From contig NZ_JANFLU010000016.1 in the NCBI RefSeq assembly GCF_024385525.1, forward strand, positions 62,001 to 126,000: 64,000 nt of DNA, given 5' to 3'. Position 1 is the first letter of the stretch, and every line of letters starts with the position of its first letter. Positions 27,351 through 35,641 of the stretch are shown here, piece after piece. The notes under the pieces are model-generated. The model searched no databases and was not told the origin of the DNA. It was given only the letters and a program-made list of their open reading frames with translations. The DNA comes from Arthrobacter sp. zg-Y238 (GTDB lineage: Bacteria; Actinomycetota; Actinomycetes; Actinomycetales; Micrococcaceae). The translations under genes were made by a program, and so were the position numbers.

Positions 27351-28163
27351 CTAGAGCGAACGCATTACGGAGACAACCTTGCCCATAATGGTGGCTTCGT
27401 CACCGAGGATGGGCTCATAGCGGGTGTTCTGGGGCAGCAGCCAGGTGTGTCCGTTGCGCTGCCGGAAGGTCTTCACGGTCGCTTCGTCTTCGAGCAGGGC
27501 CGCGACAATGTCACCGTTTTCGGCGGTGGGCTGGCGGCGGACAACCACCCAGTCACCGTCGCAGATAGCCGCATCCACCATGGAATCGCCCGCAACGCGA
27601 AGCATAAAGAGGTCGCCGTGCCCGACGAGCTGGCGCGGAAGCGGGACCATCTCTTCAACCTGCTGGTCGGCCAGGATGGGTCCGCCTGCGGCGATCCGTC
27701 CGACCAGCGGAACCATCGCCGTGTCGATTGCGGTGGTGAGGTCGGAAACGCTGCCGGAGGCGGGTGTGCGTGCGTTGCCGCCGACGGAGCTCAGGCCGCC
27801 CTTTGCGGTGCCGTCAGCAGCCTCCCCGGTGTTCCCGCCGTTCGCCGCGTTGCCTTTGCCGCGGCGCGGGGGAGCGTCGCGGAGCATCAGCGGAACCAGT
27901 ATTTCCATGGCACGCGGCCGCTTGGGGTCACGGCGGATATAGCCGAGCTTCTCCAGCTGGCTCAGCTGGTGCGTAACGCTGGAAAGGCTGGCCAGGCCCA
28001 CGATGTCGCCGATCTCCCGCATCGACGGCGGGTAACCGTTCGCGTTCACGGAACGCTGGATGGTTTCCAGGATCTTTGTCTGGCGGGCGGTTAGGCCCTT
28101 GGTGCGTCCTGCCGGCGCGGGCGCGGCAGGGGAGGGGGTGCTGCCATTGGTAACACGGGCCAC
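27351..28163 (-). CDS. lexA: SOS repressor LexA
   Basis: 270 residues, GTG start with a GAAGGGA ribosome site. The winged helix is at about 22-90, the self-cleavage site Ala159-Gly160, catalytic Ser194 (GDSM) and Lys231 (ATVKTF). The linker between domains (about 95-150) is unusually long and rich in Gly, Asn and Ala compared with the 202-residue E. coli protein. It represses damage genes until RecA stimulates cleavage. Its own promoter overlaps a LexA box. Confidence 0.97.
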   Translation of the reverse strand: MARVTNGSTPSPAAPAPAGRTKGLTARQTKILETIQRSVNANGYPPSMREIGDIVGLASLSSVTHQLSQLEKLGYIRRDPKRPRAMEILVPLMLRDAPPRRGKGNAANGGNTGEAADGTAKGGLSSVGGNARTPASGSVSDLTTAIDTAMVPLVGRIAAGGPILADQQVEEMVPLPRQLVGHGDLFMLRVAGDSMVDAAICDGDWVVVRRQPTAENGDIVAALLEDEATVKTFRQRNGHTWLLPQNTRYEPILGDEATIMGKVVSVMRSL

Positions 28164-28232
28164 GTCGGCTTCCCTTCACAGTCGGCCCGTGGATGCGGGC
28201 CGGATGGTTCTTACGGTGTATCTGGTTTGTCC

Positions 28233-28264
28233 TGCGGTGATGCGGTGATGCGGTGATGCGGTGA
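28233..28264. repeat. Four perfect copies of an 8-bp tandem repeat in the lexA leader
   Basis: TGCGGTGA is repeated four times without interruption. It lies 70-101 bp before the lexA start codon, inside the expected 5' untranslated region. Such arrays often change copy number by slippage. Confidence 0.9.
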
Positions 28265-28297
28265 TAACGGGTGTGGTGGTCTGTCCCGCCGAGCCGT

Positions 28298-28334
28298 TTG
28301 TCAGTGCCGTTTTGTCAGTGCCGGATGGTTAGTT
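28298..28334 (+). promoter_or_regulatory. Duplicated PafBC-like element, incomplete
   Basis: TTGTCAGTG occurs twice, at 28298-28306 and 28312-28320, the same element as in the recA P1 promoter. Eight nt after the second copy stands TTAGTT instead of TANNNT, so the promoter is imperfect. It points towards the LysM gene, 300 bp away. Confidence 0.5.
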
Positions 28335-28360
28335 GGTCCCAGCCGCTTCCAACAGGTTCA

Positions 28361-28401
28361 ACGCTAGGGGAGCGCAGCCTCATTTTCAAACATATATTCG
28401 A
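28361..28401 (-). promoter_or_regulatory. lexA promoter with LexA box (autoregulation)
   Basis: On the minus strand the -35 is TTGAAA (28389-28384), the spacer 17 bp, and the -10 TAGCGT (28366-28361). The LexA box TCAAAC-ATAT-ATTCGA (28386-28401) covers the -35. The transcript would have a leader of about 190 nt. Confidence 0.75.
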
Positions 28402-28453
28402 GCGAGTCTCGACAATGTTCGTAGATAAGTGCTAGAAATGTTCGAGTACAAGT

Positions 28454-28469
28454 TAGAACATACGTTCGA
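28454..28469 (+). promoter_or_regulatory. LexA box 2, upstream of the LysM gene
   Basis: TAGAAC-ATAC-GTTCGA matches 10 of 12 consensus positions. A -10-like TATGGA (28477-28482) follows at 17 bp from the box start, so the box would cover the -35. A weaker overlapping site lies at 28442-28457. Confidence 0.75.
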
Positions 28470-28470
28470 G

Positions 28471-28494
28471 TCTGAGTATGGATCTGAGTTTGGA
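28471..28494. repeat. Two-copy 12-bp tandem repeat
   Basis: TCTGAGTATGGA is followed directly by TCTGAGTTTGGA, one mismatch. It begins just after LexA box 2 and includes its -10-like TATGGA. Confidence 0.7.
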
Positions 28495-28508
28495 TCCGAC
28501 TTTGAAAT

Positions 28509-28532
28509 GGCCCGCCGACACCTCGGCGGGCC
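28509..28532 (+). other. Perfect GC-rich hairpin in the LysM leader
   Basis: GGCCCGCCGA and TCGGCGGGCC form a perfect 10-bp stem with loop CACC. It lies between LexA boxes 2 and 3. No T run follows, so it may pause or shape the leader rather than terminate. Confidence 0.6.
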
Positions 28533-28542
28533 CACCAGATGT

Positions 28543-28558
28543 TCGAATGCAGTTTCGA
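28543..28558 (+). promoter_or_regulatory. LexA box 3, nearest to the LysM gene
   Basis: TCGAAT-GCAG-TTTCGA matches 10 of 12 positions and is symmetrical. A possible -10, TATCCG (28570-28575), places the box over the -35. Confidence 0.6.
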
Positions 28559-28636
28559 GCCACACTGTTTATCCGGTGCTTTTGCGGGAAGCGGGGGAAT
28601 CGGCGGAGCTGCTCTTCGGACCGGAAAGGTATTGAC

Positions 28637-29044
28637 ATGTCAGTACACGTACTTCCCTTCACCGCACAGAGCCTCACTGAGCGTGCCCCGGACCGGGCCG
28701 CTGCCGCCGCCCACACCGCCGACACCCAGGCGTCGGTCCCGCTGCGCCTGACGCGGCGCGGCCGGCTCGTCCTGGTCGGCGCCCCGCTGATGATCGTGGC
28801 CGCCGCACTGCTGGTCTTTATCGGATTCTTCACCGCACCGGCTATGGCTTCGGGGGACGCCCAGGAACAGACACGCACCATCCAGGTGGGTGTGTCCGCC
28901 GGTGATTCGCTCTGGTCGCTCGCCACCGAGTTCGCTCCGGACCGGGATCCCCGCACCGTGGTGGCAGACATCGTGGAACTCAACAACCTGGCGGATGCCA
29001 CCGTCCCCGCCGGCAGCCAGATTTACATCCCGGTCTCGCGCTGA
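28637..29044 (+). CDS. LysM membrane protein, SOS cell-division inhibitor (ChiZ/DivS/YneA type)
   Basis: 135 residues: cytoplasmic N-terminus, one transmembrane helix (about 45-68) and an extracellular LysM domain (about 81-133, GDSLWSLATEFAPDRD, NNLAD, GSQIYIPV). Size, topology and position next to lexA match ChiZ (Rv2719c), DivS and YneA, which hold back division during DNA damage. Several LexA boxes lie upstream. ATG 28637 has GGAAAGG 7 nt before it. An upstream frame is not hydrophobic and lies in the regulatory region. Confidence 0.82.
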   Translation: MSVHVLPFTAQSLTERAPDRAAAAAHTADTQASVPLRLTRRGRLVLVGAPLMIVAAALLVFIGFFTAPAMASGDAQEQTRTIQVGVSAGDSLWSLATEFAPDRDPRTVVADIVELNNLADATVPAGSQIYIPVSR

Positions 29045-29152
29045 TTCGCCAGGCAGGCATCCCGAAGTTCTTTACCTGCGCGAACCCGTAACAGAGGGGT
29101 GCGGGAAGTCGGCCAAATGCAACGTCACCGCGCAGCGTCCTAAGCTGTAGTG

Positions 29153-30253
29153 GTGAACGAACAGTTGGAAAACCTGAACAGACTTCCCCTGCGCGATGAT
29201 CTGCGGGGCCTGACCCCGTACGGCGCCCCCCAGTTGGATGTGCCCGTCCTACTGAACGTCAATGAAAACACCCACGGTCTTCCGGAGCATGTGCGCCGGG
29301 CCATTATGGCCGAGATTGAATCAGTGGTGGCCGGCTTGAACAGATATCCCGACCGCGAATTCACGCTGCTGCGGGAAAACCTGGCCAAATACCTCGGCCA
29401 CGGACTGGCCGCGGAGAATATCTGGGCCGGCAACGGTTCCAATGAGGTTCTCCAGCAGATCCTGCAGGCCTTCGGCGGACCCGGGCGGACGGCCATGAGC
29501 TTCCCTCCCACCTACTCCATGTACCCGCTGCTCTCCAGCGGCACCGGCACCGCATACGTGACCGGCACGAGGGACCGGGACTTCTCCCTGACCCCCGAAT
29601 CGGCTGCGGGGCAGATCCGGGCGCAGGCACCCAACATCGTGATCCTGTGCACCCCGAACAACCCCACGGGTACGGCCCTGGAACTTGAGGTGATCGAAGC
29701 CGCCTATGAAGCAGGAGAAGCCTCCAATGCCATCGTGGTGGTGGACGAGGCCTACGCAGAGTTCTCCCACGCCGATACTCCCAGCGCGCTGCAGCTGCTC
29801 CCTGGACGGGAACGACTGATCGTTTCCCGGACCATGTCGAAGGCCTTCGCACTCGCCGGAGCGCGCATCGGCTACCTTGCCGCAGCACCGCAGATTGCGG
29901 ACGCGCTTCGCCTGGTCCGCCTGCCTTACCACCTCTCCGCACTCACACAGGCGACCGCGAATGCGGCCCTCACGCATGCCGATGCGCTCCTGTCCAATGT
30001 GGAAGACATCAAGGGCCAGCGGGACCGCATCGTGACGGAACTGCGTGCGCTCGGACTGGAACCGGCGCCGTCGGACGCCAACTTCGTGCTGTTCAGAGGG
30101 ATGGAGAATCCCCGGGCGGTGTGGGAAGGCCTGCTCGAGGCAGGTGTCCTCGTCCGGGACATCGGCATCGAGGGCCATCTGAGGGTCACGGCCGGCACCG
30201 AAGCCGAAACCACTGCGTTCCTGACGCGGCTGCGGGAACTGCTCGCCGCCTGA
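29153..30253 (+). CDS. hisC: Histidinol-phosphate aminotransferase HisC
   Basis: 366 residues, PLP fold type I. It converts imidazole acetol phosphate to histidinol phosphate. The PLP Lys is in SRTMSKAFALAGARIGY; NPTGTALE and VVDEAYAEF are also family motifs. GTG 29153 is preferred over GTG 29150 because TAAGCT (29141-29146) lies 6 nt before it, a leaderless arrangement. hisD is not in the window, although it often precedes hisC in actinobacteria. Confidence 0.93.
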   Translation: MNEQLENLNRLPLRDDLRGLTPYGAPQLDVPVLLNVNENTHGLPEHVRRAIMAEIESVVAGLNRYPDREFTLLRENLAKYLGHGLAAENIWAGNGSNEVLQQILQAFGGPGRTAMSFPPTYSMYPLLSSGTGTAYVTGTRDRDFSLTPESAAGQIRAQAPNIVILCTPNNPTGTALELEVIEAAYEAGEASNAIVVVDEAYAEFSHADTPSALQLLPGRERLIVSRTMSKAFALAGARIGYLAAAPQIADALRLVRLPYHLSALTQATANAALTHADALLSNVEDIKGQRDRIVTELRALGLEPAPSDANFVLFRGMENPRAVWEGLLEAGVLVRDIGIEGHLRVTAGTEAETTAFLTRLRELLAA

Positions 30254-30371
30254 GCGGCAGCCGGGCGCCCAGGATGTCCCGGTTTCAGGGAGTCGGGGCG
30301 TTCGGGACTAAACTGATGACCTGCCGGGGCTTTGTCTATTGCCCCGCTTCCAATCTTCGTGAAGGAACCCC

Positions 30372-30989
30372 ATGACTGTGGAGACCGCCACCGGACGCAC
30401 CGCCCGCCTTGAGCGGACCACCAGCGAATCGTCCGTCTTCGTCGAGCTGGACCTGGACGGCACCGGCCGCGCCGACATCAGCACCTCGGTACCGTTCTAC
30501 GACCACATGCTGACCGCGCTGGCCAAGCACTCCCTGATGGACCTCACCGTCCGGGCCACCGGCGACACCCACATCGACGTCCACCACACGGTTGAGGACA
30601 TTGCGATCAGCATCGGCGAGGCGCTGAAGACCGCCCTGGGCACCAAAGCCGGCATCCGCCGCTTCGGTGAAGCCACCGTGCCCCTGGACGAAGCGCTGGC
30701 AAACGCCGTCGTCGATATTTCCGGCCGCCCCTACCTGGTGCACTCCGGGGAACCCGCCGGCCAGGAATACCACCTGATCGGCGGACACTTCACCGGATCC
30801 CTGACCCGCCACGTGTTCGAAGCCATCACCCTGCACGCCCAGATCTGCCTGCACATGCGGGTCCTCGGCGGGCGCGATCCGCACCACATTGTCGAGGCCC
30901 AGTTCAAGGCCTTTGCCCGCGCCCTGCGCGCAGCCGTCGAATCCGATCCGCGCGTCGAGGGCATCCCCTCCACGAAGGGAGCACTGTGA
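30372..30989 (+). CDS. hisB: Imidazoleglycerol-phosphate dehydratase HisB
   Basis: 205 residues, monofunctional form without a phosphatase domain. Metal-binding motifs [11 protein letters not shown] and [18 protein letters not shown] are intact. GAAGGAACCCC before the ATG contains the ribosome site. The stop overlaps hisH by 4 bp. Confidence 0.96.
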   Translation: MTVETATGRTARLERTTSESSVFVELDLDGTGRADISTSVPFYDHMLTALAKHSLMDLTVRATGDTHIDVHHTVEDIAISIGEALKTALGTKAGIRRFGEATVPLDEALANAVVDISGRPYLVHSGEPAGQEYHLIGGHFTGSLTRHVFEAITLHAQICLHMRVLGGRDPHHIVEAQFKAFARALRAAVESDPRVEGIPSTKGAL

Positions 30990-31624
30990 GTCCCCGCAAC
31001 GTCACTGTCCTGGACTACGGTTCCGGCAACATCCGTTCGGCCGTCCGCGCCCTGGAGCACGCCGGCGCCAACGTCACGCTCAGCGCCAAGCCGGACGACG
31101 TGCTGAACGCCGACGGACTGGTGGTGCCCGGCGTCGGAGCTTTCGCCGCCGTGATGCAGGGGCTCAAGGACGTGGATGCGATCCGCATGATCGGACGCCG
31201 CGTAGCCGGCGGCCGGCCGGTCCTGGGCATCTGCGTTGGCCTGCAGGTCCTCTTTGACGAAGGCGTGGAACACGGGGTCCGGACCAAGGGGATGGGCGAA
31301 TGGCCCGGCGTAGTCGAGCGCCTGGCCGCCGACGTCGTACCCCACATGGGCTGGAACACCGTGACTCCGCCGGAAGGTTCGGCCCTGTTTGAGGGCATCG
31401 AGGACCAGCGGTTCTACTTCGTGCACAGCTACGGGGTGCAGAAATGGGACTTCGACGTCACCCAGCCCGCCATGCGCCCCCCGCAGGTCACCTGGGCGGA
31501 CCACGGCGGCCCGTTCATCGCCGCCGTGGAGAACGGCGCGCTGTCGGCCACCCAGTTCCATCCGGAAAAGTCCGGTGACGCCGGTGCGGCGCTGCTGAAC
31601 AACTGGCTGAAGACCCTGGGCTAG
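30986..31624 (+). CDS. hisH: Imidazole glycerol phosphate synthase, glutamine amidotransferase subunit HisH
   Basis: 212 residues, GTG start overlapping hisB. Class I amidotransferase with nucleophile Cys in [10 protein letters not shown] and the HPEKS His/Glu pair. It supplies ammonia to HisF, which is not in the window. Confidence 0.95.
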   Translation: MSPRNVTVLDYGSGNIRSAVRALEHAGANVTLSAKPDDVLNADGLVVPGVGAFAAVMQGLKDVDAIRMIGRRVAGGRPVLGICVGLQVLFDEGVEHGVRTKGMGEWPGVVERLAADVVPHMGWNTVTPPEGSALFEGIEDQRFYFVHSYGVQKWDFDVTQPAMRPPQVTWADHGGPFIAAVENGALSATQFHPEKSGDAGAALLNNWLKTLG

Positions 31625-31632
31625 GCACCGAT

Positions 31633-31791
31633 ATGTGGAGCGTTGTCCTCATGGGCCTGGCCGGACTGCTTATCGGCGGAGCGGTGTCCTTCCGCAGCCA
31701 GGGCATGTCCAAAATCATTGTTATCAGTTTCTGGGTCCTGGCCGGAATGGCCCTGCTGGGCGCGTACCTGCTGACCCTCGACCTTTCCTGA
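31633..31791 (+). CDS. Small two-helix membrane protein between hisH and hisA
   Basis: 52 residues, below the size most gene finders trust. It begins [16 protein letters not shown] and has two hydrophobic helices (about residues 3-18 and 27-48) with a short polar turn, SFRSQGMSK. It sits 8 bp after hisH and 22 bp before hisA, in the same direction, so it is in the operon. Its composition and spacing look like a real gene; the function is unknown. Confidence 0.7.
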   Translation: MWSVVLMGLAGLLIGGAVSFRSQGMSKIIVISFWVLAGMALLGAYLLTLDLS

Positions 31792-31813
31792 CCCCACCAC
31801 CGAAAGCATCCAA

Positions 31814-32563
31814 ATGCCCTTCAGCGAAACCCCTGTCCTTGAACTGCTGCCCGCCGTTGACGTAGCGGACGGCCAAGCCGTGCGACTGGTGCAGGGCGAG
31901 GCCGGCAGTGAGACCAGCTACGGCGATCCGCTGGACGCAGCCCTGGCATGGCAGAACGACGGCGCCGAATGGGTCCACCTCGTGGATCTCGACGCAGCGT
32001 TCGGGCGCGGTTCGAACCTTGACCTGCTCAGCCGCGTGGTGAAGTCCCTGGATATCAAGGTGGAACTGTCCGGCGGCATCCGGGACGACGAGTCCCTGGA
32101 AAAGGCGCTGGAGCTCGGCGCTGCCCGCGTCAATCTGGGAACCGCGGCACTGGAGAACCCGGGGTGGACCGCCAGCGTCATTGCCCGCTACGGCCAGGCC
32201 ATCGCCGTCGGCCTCGACGTACGCGGCACCACCCTCGCCGCACGCGGCTGGACCCAGGAAGGCGGGGACCTCTGGGAGGTCCTGGCCCGGCTGGAAGAGG
32301 CCGGCTGCGCCCGCTACGTGGTCACCGACGTCACGAAGGACGGCACACTGCGCGGACCCAACCTGGAACTGCTCCGCGAGGTCCTCAAGCGCACCGACCG
32401 CCCCGTAGTCGCATCCGGCGGCATCTCCAGCCTCGATGACCTGGCTGCGCTCCGCGAACTGGTTCCGCTGGGACTCGAGGGCACCATCGTGGGCAAGGCA
32501 CTCTACGCCGGCGCGTTTACGCTGCCCCAGGCCCTCGACGTCGCCGGGCACCCGGAACGCTAG
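31814..32563 (+). CDS. priA: Phosphoribosyl isomerase HisA/PriA
   Basis: 249 residues, a (beta/alpha)8 barrel. Catalytic Asp residues are in [10 protein letters not shown] (near residue 16) and [11 protein letters not shown]. In actinobacteria lacking trpF the enzyme isomerises both ProFAR (histidine) and PRA (tryptophan). The dual role is inferred from lineage. It is followed after 2 bp by the SseB gene. Confidence 0.93.
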   Translation: MPFSETPVLELLPAVDVADGQAVRLVQGEAGSETSYGDPLDAALAWQNDGAEWVHLVDLDAAFGRGSNLDLLSRVVKSLDIKVELSGGIRDDESLEKALELGAARVNLGTAALENPGWTASVIARYGQAIAVGLDVRGTTLAARGWTQEGGDLWEVLARLEEAGCARYVVTDVTKDGTLRGPNLELLREVLKRTDRPVVASGGISSLDDLAALRELVPLGLEGTIVGKALYAGAFTLPQALDVAGHPER

Positions 32564-32565
32564 GC

Positions 32566-33414
32566 ATGGCAGCACGCGAACTGCCCGGCCACATCGCCGC
32601 GGCCCTTGCCGGGGCCGGAGGGCCCACCGATTCCGCAGGCCGGCCGTGGTCCGGACGGGACCTGGCCGGTGAGGGAAACCCGCTGCACAACTTCGACTCC
32701 GACAACGGGCAGACCGACGCCGGCTACGCGGCGGCCCTGGCGAAACTGATAGCCGGGAGCGGAAGCGAAGCGGAAGTTGTAGCATCCCTGGCCACTGCCC
32801 GCGTGTTCGTGCCGATCGTCGCCGTGCTGGGCGAGGAAGCGGAATCCGATCACGGGCTGACCGCGGACAAGCAGGCCGACATGGCCCTGGTGACGCTCAA
32901 CGCCCCGGACGGCCGCAAGGCGCTGCCGGTGTTCACCTCCGTTGCCGCTTTGGAACACTGGCATCCCGAAGCCCGGCCGGTTGCGGTCTACGCCAACCGT
33001 GCCGCACTCTCTGCCGTCGCCGAAGACGCCCAGCTGCTGGTTATCGACCCGGGAGCCGAATTCACCTTCGTGGTACGGCGTCCGGCCATGTGGGCCCTGG
33101 CCCAGCAACAGGAGTGGTTGCCCTCCTATGCCGACCCCGGACTCGTCGCGGCGGCCGAAGCCGCTGCCGGGCCGGACCTCCGGATCCTGGCCGTGACCCT
33201 CCAACAGGGACCGGGGACCGCGTCGCGGACTGCCGCCGGAACCCCGGTGGCCGGGGGCGGGGCCGGCCCTGAGCTTAGAATGGTGCTTCAGCTTGCGCCC
33301 GGACTGGATCCGCAGGACGTTTCTGCCTTGGCGGCCGGACTGCAGCAGCGCCTGACTGCCAACCCCGAGTTTGTTGAGCGCGTGGATTCACTTGATCTGA
33401 AAATCACGCGCTGA
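32566..33414 (+). CDS. SseB family protein
   Basis: 282 residues. The SseB N-terminal type domain is in the first half (LVTLNAPDGRKALPVFTSVAALEHWHPEARPV), and a second domain follows with VIDPGAEFTFVVRRPAMWALAQQQEW. The family has no settled biochemical role in actinobacteria. Translationally linked to priA (2-bp gap). The position in the histidine operon is conserved context rather than evidence of function. Confidence 0.8.
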   Translation: MAARELPGHIAAALAGAGGPTDSAGRPWSGRDLAGEGNPLHNFDSDNGQTDAGYAAALAKLIAGSGSEAEVVASLATARVFVPIVAVLGEEAESDHGLTADKQADMALVTLNAPDGRKALPVFTSVAALEHWHPEARPVAVYANRAALSAVAEDAQLLVIDPGAEFTFVVRRPAMWALAQQQEWLPSYADPGLVAAAEAAAGPDLRILAVTLQQGPGTASRTAAGTPVAGGGAGPELRMVLQLAPGLDPQDVSALAAGLQQRLTANPEFVERVDSLDLKITR

Positions 33415-33447
33415 CCCGTCCGGCGTAGCCGCCAGAAGAGAACTGCC

Positions 33448-34758
33448 GTGAACTTTGGCCTGTACCGCGAGATGCTGCGGATAGCTCCTATCCGCCGTGT
33501 CCTGCTCATCGGGATGATCGCCCGTTTCCCGCATTCCGCCGCCGGAGTGCTGCTGACCCTGCACGTGGTCAACACCATGGACAAGGGCTACGCAGCGGCT
33601 GGCGCCGTAGCCGCCGTCGTCACCATCGGCATCGCGGTGGGTGCCCCCTGGCGCGGCCGCCGCGTGGACACCGTGGGCCTGCGGCGTGCCCTGATTCCCT
33701 CGGTTATTGCCGAAGCAGTCATCTGGAGTATTGCTCCGCACGCCAGCTTCGAATGGCTCCTGGTCCTGGCGCTGATCGGCGGCGTGTTCACCCTTCCGGT
33801 CTTCAGCGTCGTGCGGCAGTCACTGGGCGTCCTGGCCACCGGCGAACAGCGGCGTACCGCCTTTGCGCTGGACTCCATCGCCACTGAGCTGATTTTCATG
33901 ATGGGCCCTGCCCTGGGCGCGGTGATAGCTACGCGCTCGTCGGTTATCGGACTGACCGCAGTCGGGGTCTCCTCCGCAGTAGCGGGACTGTTGCTGATCT
34001 GGTTTAACCCGCCGACCCGCACTGTGGAGCCCCGGAACGCCGTGACCGCGGCCGATGAGCAGGAGGCCGCTGCGGCCGCCGCCGTCGCCGTGGCCCCCGC
34101 AAACGTGCAGGAAGCGCCGATGGAACTGACCGGAGCCGGCCTGCCGGGCGGACCGCAGAACCTGTTCGGCAGGCTGAGGAACGGCCTCGCGGGAAGCTTC
34201 GGCTGGTTTACCCCGAGCGTGGCAGTGGTCTTTGCGGTCTCCGTCGGCGCCGGGCTGCTGCTGTCCAGCACGGACGTCGGCATCGTGGCGCTGGTGGAAG
34301 CCGGCGGGAACCCGTCCGAGGTCGGCATCGTGTTCGTCGCGTGGTGTGCAGCGTCGGCCGTCGGCGGCATCCTCTACGGAGCCATGAACCGGCGGATCTC
34401 GCCGATGCTGCTTCTGCTGGCCATGGCCGTCCTGACCATGCCGATGGCCTTCGCCACCAGCACCCTCAGCCTTGCACTGCTTTCAATTCCCGCGGGCCTG
34501 CTCTGCGCGCCTGTGCTGTCTTCAGCATCCGAGCGGGTGGCTGACCTCGTGTCGGAAGAACGGCGGGGCGAAGCCATGGGCTGGTACGGCTCGTCAATGA
34601 CTGCCGGCACCGCGCTGGGCGCGCCCGTGGCAGGTCTGGCCATCGACGTCATTGGTCCCTGGTCCGGCTTCCTGATGGCCGGCGGTTCCGCAGCCCTGCT
34701 TGCGCTGGTGACGCTTACGGTCCGGTGGTTCGTCCGGCGCCCGGAATCGGTCCGCTAG
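33448..34758 (+). CDS. MFS transporter
   Basis: 436 residues with about 12 hydrophobic segments split into two halves by a cytoplasmic loop near residues 190-245 that is rich in Ala and Glu. GTG start behind AGAAGAG. It has the general fold of drug or sugar efflux permeases. The substrate cannot be read from the sequence. It is the last gene of the his-sseB run and ends at a large inverted repeat. Confidence 0.85.
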   Translation: MNFGLYREMLRIAPIRRVLLIGMIARFPHSAAGVLLTLHVVNTMDKGYAAAGAVAAVVTIGIAVGAPWRGRRVDTVGLRRALIPSVIAEAVIWSIAPHASFEWLLVLALIGGVFTLPVFSVVRQSLGVLATGEQRRTAFALDSIATELIFMMGPALGAVIATRSSVIGLTAVGVSSAVAGLLLIWFNPPTRTVEPRNAVTAADEQEAAAAAAVAVAPANVQEAPMELTGAGLPGGPQNLFGRLRNGLAGSFGWFTPSVAVVFAVSVGAGLLLSSTDVGIVALVEAGGNPSEVGIVFVAWCAASAVGGILYGAMNRRISPMLLLLAMAVLTMPMAFATSTLSLALLSIPAGLLCAPVLSSASERVADLVSEERRGEAMGWYGSSMTAGTALGAPVAGLAIDVIGPWSGFLMAGGSAALLALVTLTVRWFVRRPESVR

Positions 34759-34770
34759 TTTCCGGGCAGG

Positions 34771-34837
34771 AAAAAGCCCGAAGGGCCTGCCGCGGACTCC
34801 GCGGTACCGGCAGCTGCCGGAGTCAGGCCCTTCGGGC
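34771..34837 (-). terminator. Terminator for the DUF1844 gene, also downstream of the MFS gene
   Basis: GCCCGAAGGGCCTG (34776-34789) and CAGGCCCTTCGGGC (34824-34837) form a 14-bp stem that encloses smaller inverted repeats. On the minus strand it ends in five T, so it terminates the DUF1844 transcript. On the plus strand it has no T run. Confidence 0.75.
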
Positions 34838-34865
34838 GATCAAATGGTGTGGGGAGGAACGGAGA

Positions 34866-35294
34866 CTAGCTGACGGGGCCGGTGAACTTTTCGCCCGGAC
34901 CCTTGCCCGGGGCATCCTGGATAACGGAAGCTTCGCGGAAGGCCAGCTGCAGGGAACGCAGTCCATCGCGCAACGGACCGGCATGCTGGCTGCCGATCTC
35001 CGGAGCGGCGGCGGTGACAAAACCGGCCAGGGCGGTAATCAGCTTGCGGGCCTCGTCCAGGTCCTTGAGCTCCTCGGCGTCATCGCCTTCGGCCAGGCCG
35101 CACTTCACGGCTGCTGCGCTCATCAGGTGCACGGCCGCCGTCGTAATGACCTCGATGGCCGGCACCTCGGCGATGTCGCGCATCTGCTCGACGACTTCCT
35201 GCTGTGCTGCTGCCGCAGATTCGGACTCTGCTGATGTTCCCGGGAAGGAGTGGCGGGTTGCTTCGCCTGCCGGATTGCTCTGTGGGGTACTCAT
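34866..35294 (-). CDS. DUF1844 protein
   Basis: 142 residues starting MSTPQSNPAGEA, with a disordered N-terminus and a helical core (VEQMRDIAEVPAIEVITTAAVHLMSAAAVKCGL, DLDEARKLITALAGFV) typical of DUF1844. The family is found next to infC in many actinobacteria, divergently as here; the function is unknown. An upstream frame to 35402 runs into the infC leader. Confidence 0.82.
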   Translation of the reverse strand: MSTPQSNPAGEATRHSFPGTSAESESAAAAQQEVVEQMRDIAEVPAIEVITTAAVHLMSAAAVKCGLAEGDDAEELKDLDEARKLITALAGFVTAAAPEIGSQHAGPLRDGLRSLQLAFREASVIQDAPGKGPGEKFTGPVS

Positions 35295-35641
35295 ACTGGT
35301 AAGCTTGTCACAGACCGACTGGTTGTCGTTACTTTCAATGCCCATCACGGGCGGGATGAAAATCACACTTTCCTCCTGGAAGCTTACGTCGCCGGTATGC
35401 AAGCGGAGACCCCTCCCACCCGCGTCAGCCTGACCGCCCTCGTTGGCGGCAGAGTTGCCGGGTTCAGGTCGGCCCCGGACGGGCTGCAGTATTACTGCGG
35501 TTTATTCCGGGAGCTAACTGCCTTCGAACTGGCTTCGGGGCAGTTCCTGCCGACCCCCACAGGGCCTTCGATTGCGCTTGCAATTGGAGGCCTTCTTCAT
35601 TTGCAGGCGGTAGCCGTTTTGAAGAGCACAGGAGCTGCAAC
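35295..35641 (+). promoter_or_regulatory. Long infC leader with attenuator-like hairpin
   Basis: The 347-bp interval between DUF1844 and infC has a possible promoter (TTGTCA 35305-35310, TACTTT 35330-35335). A first hairpin around GGCAG-TTC-CTGCC lies at 35537-35559. A second, 35563-35592, has 13 pairs in RNA (two of them G-U) and loop GCTT, followed by TTCTTCATTT. The second looks like an intrinsic terminator 50 nt before the infC start, suggesting attenuation of the operon. Confidence 0.55.

Noticed and set aside
28429-28635. 68-codon frame beginning MLEMFEYKLEH
   Set aside because: It lies entirely within LexA boxes, a tandem repeat and a hairpin, which explain the sequence.
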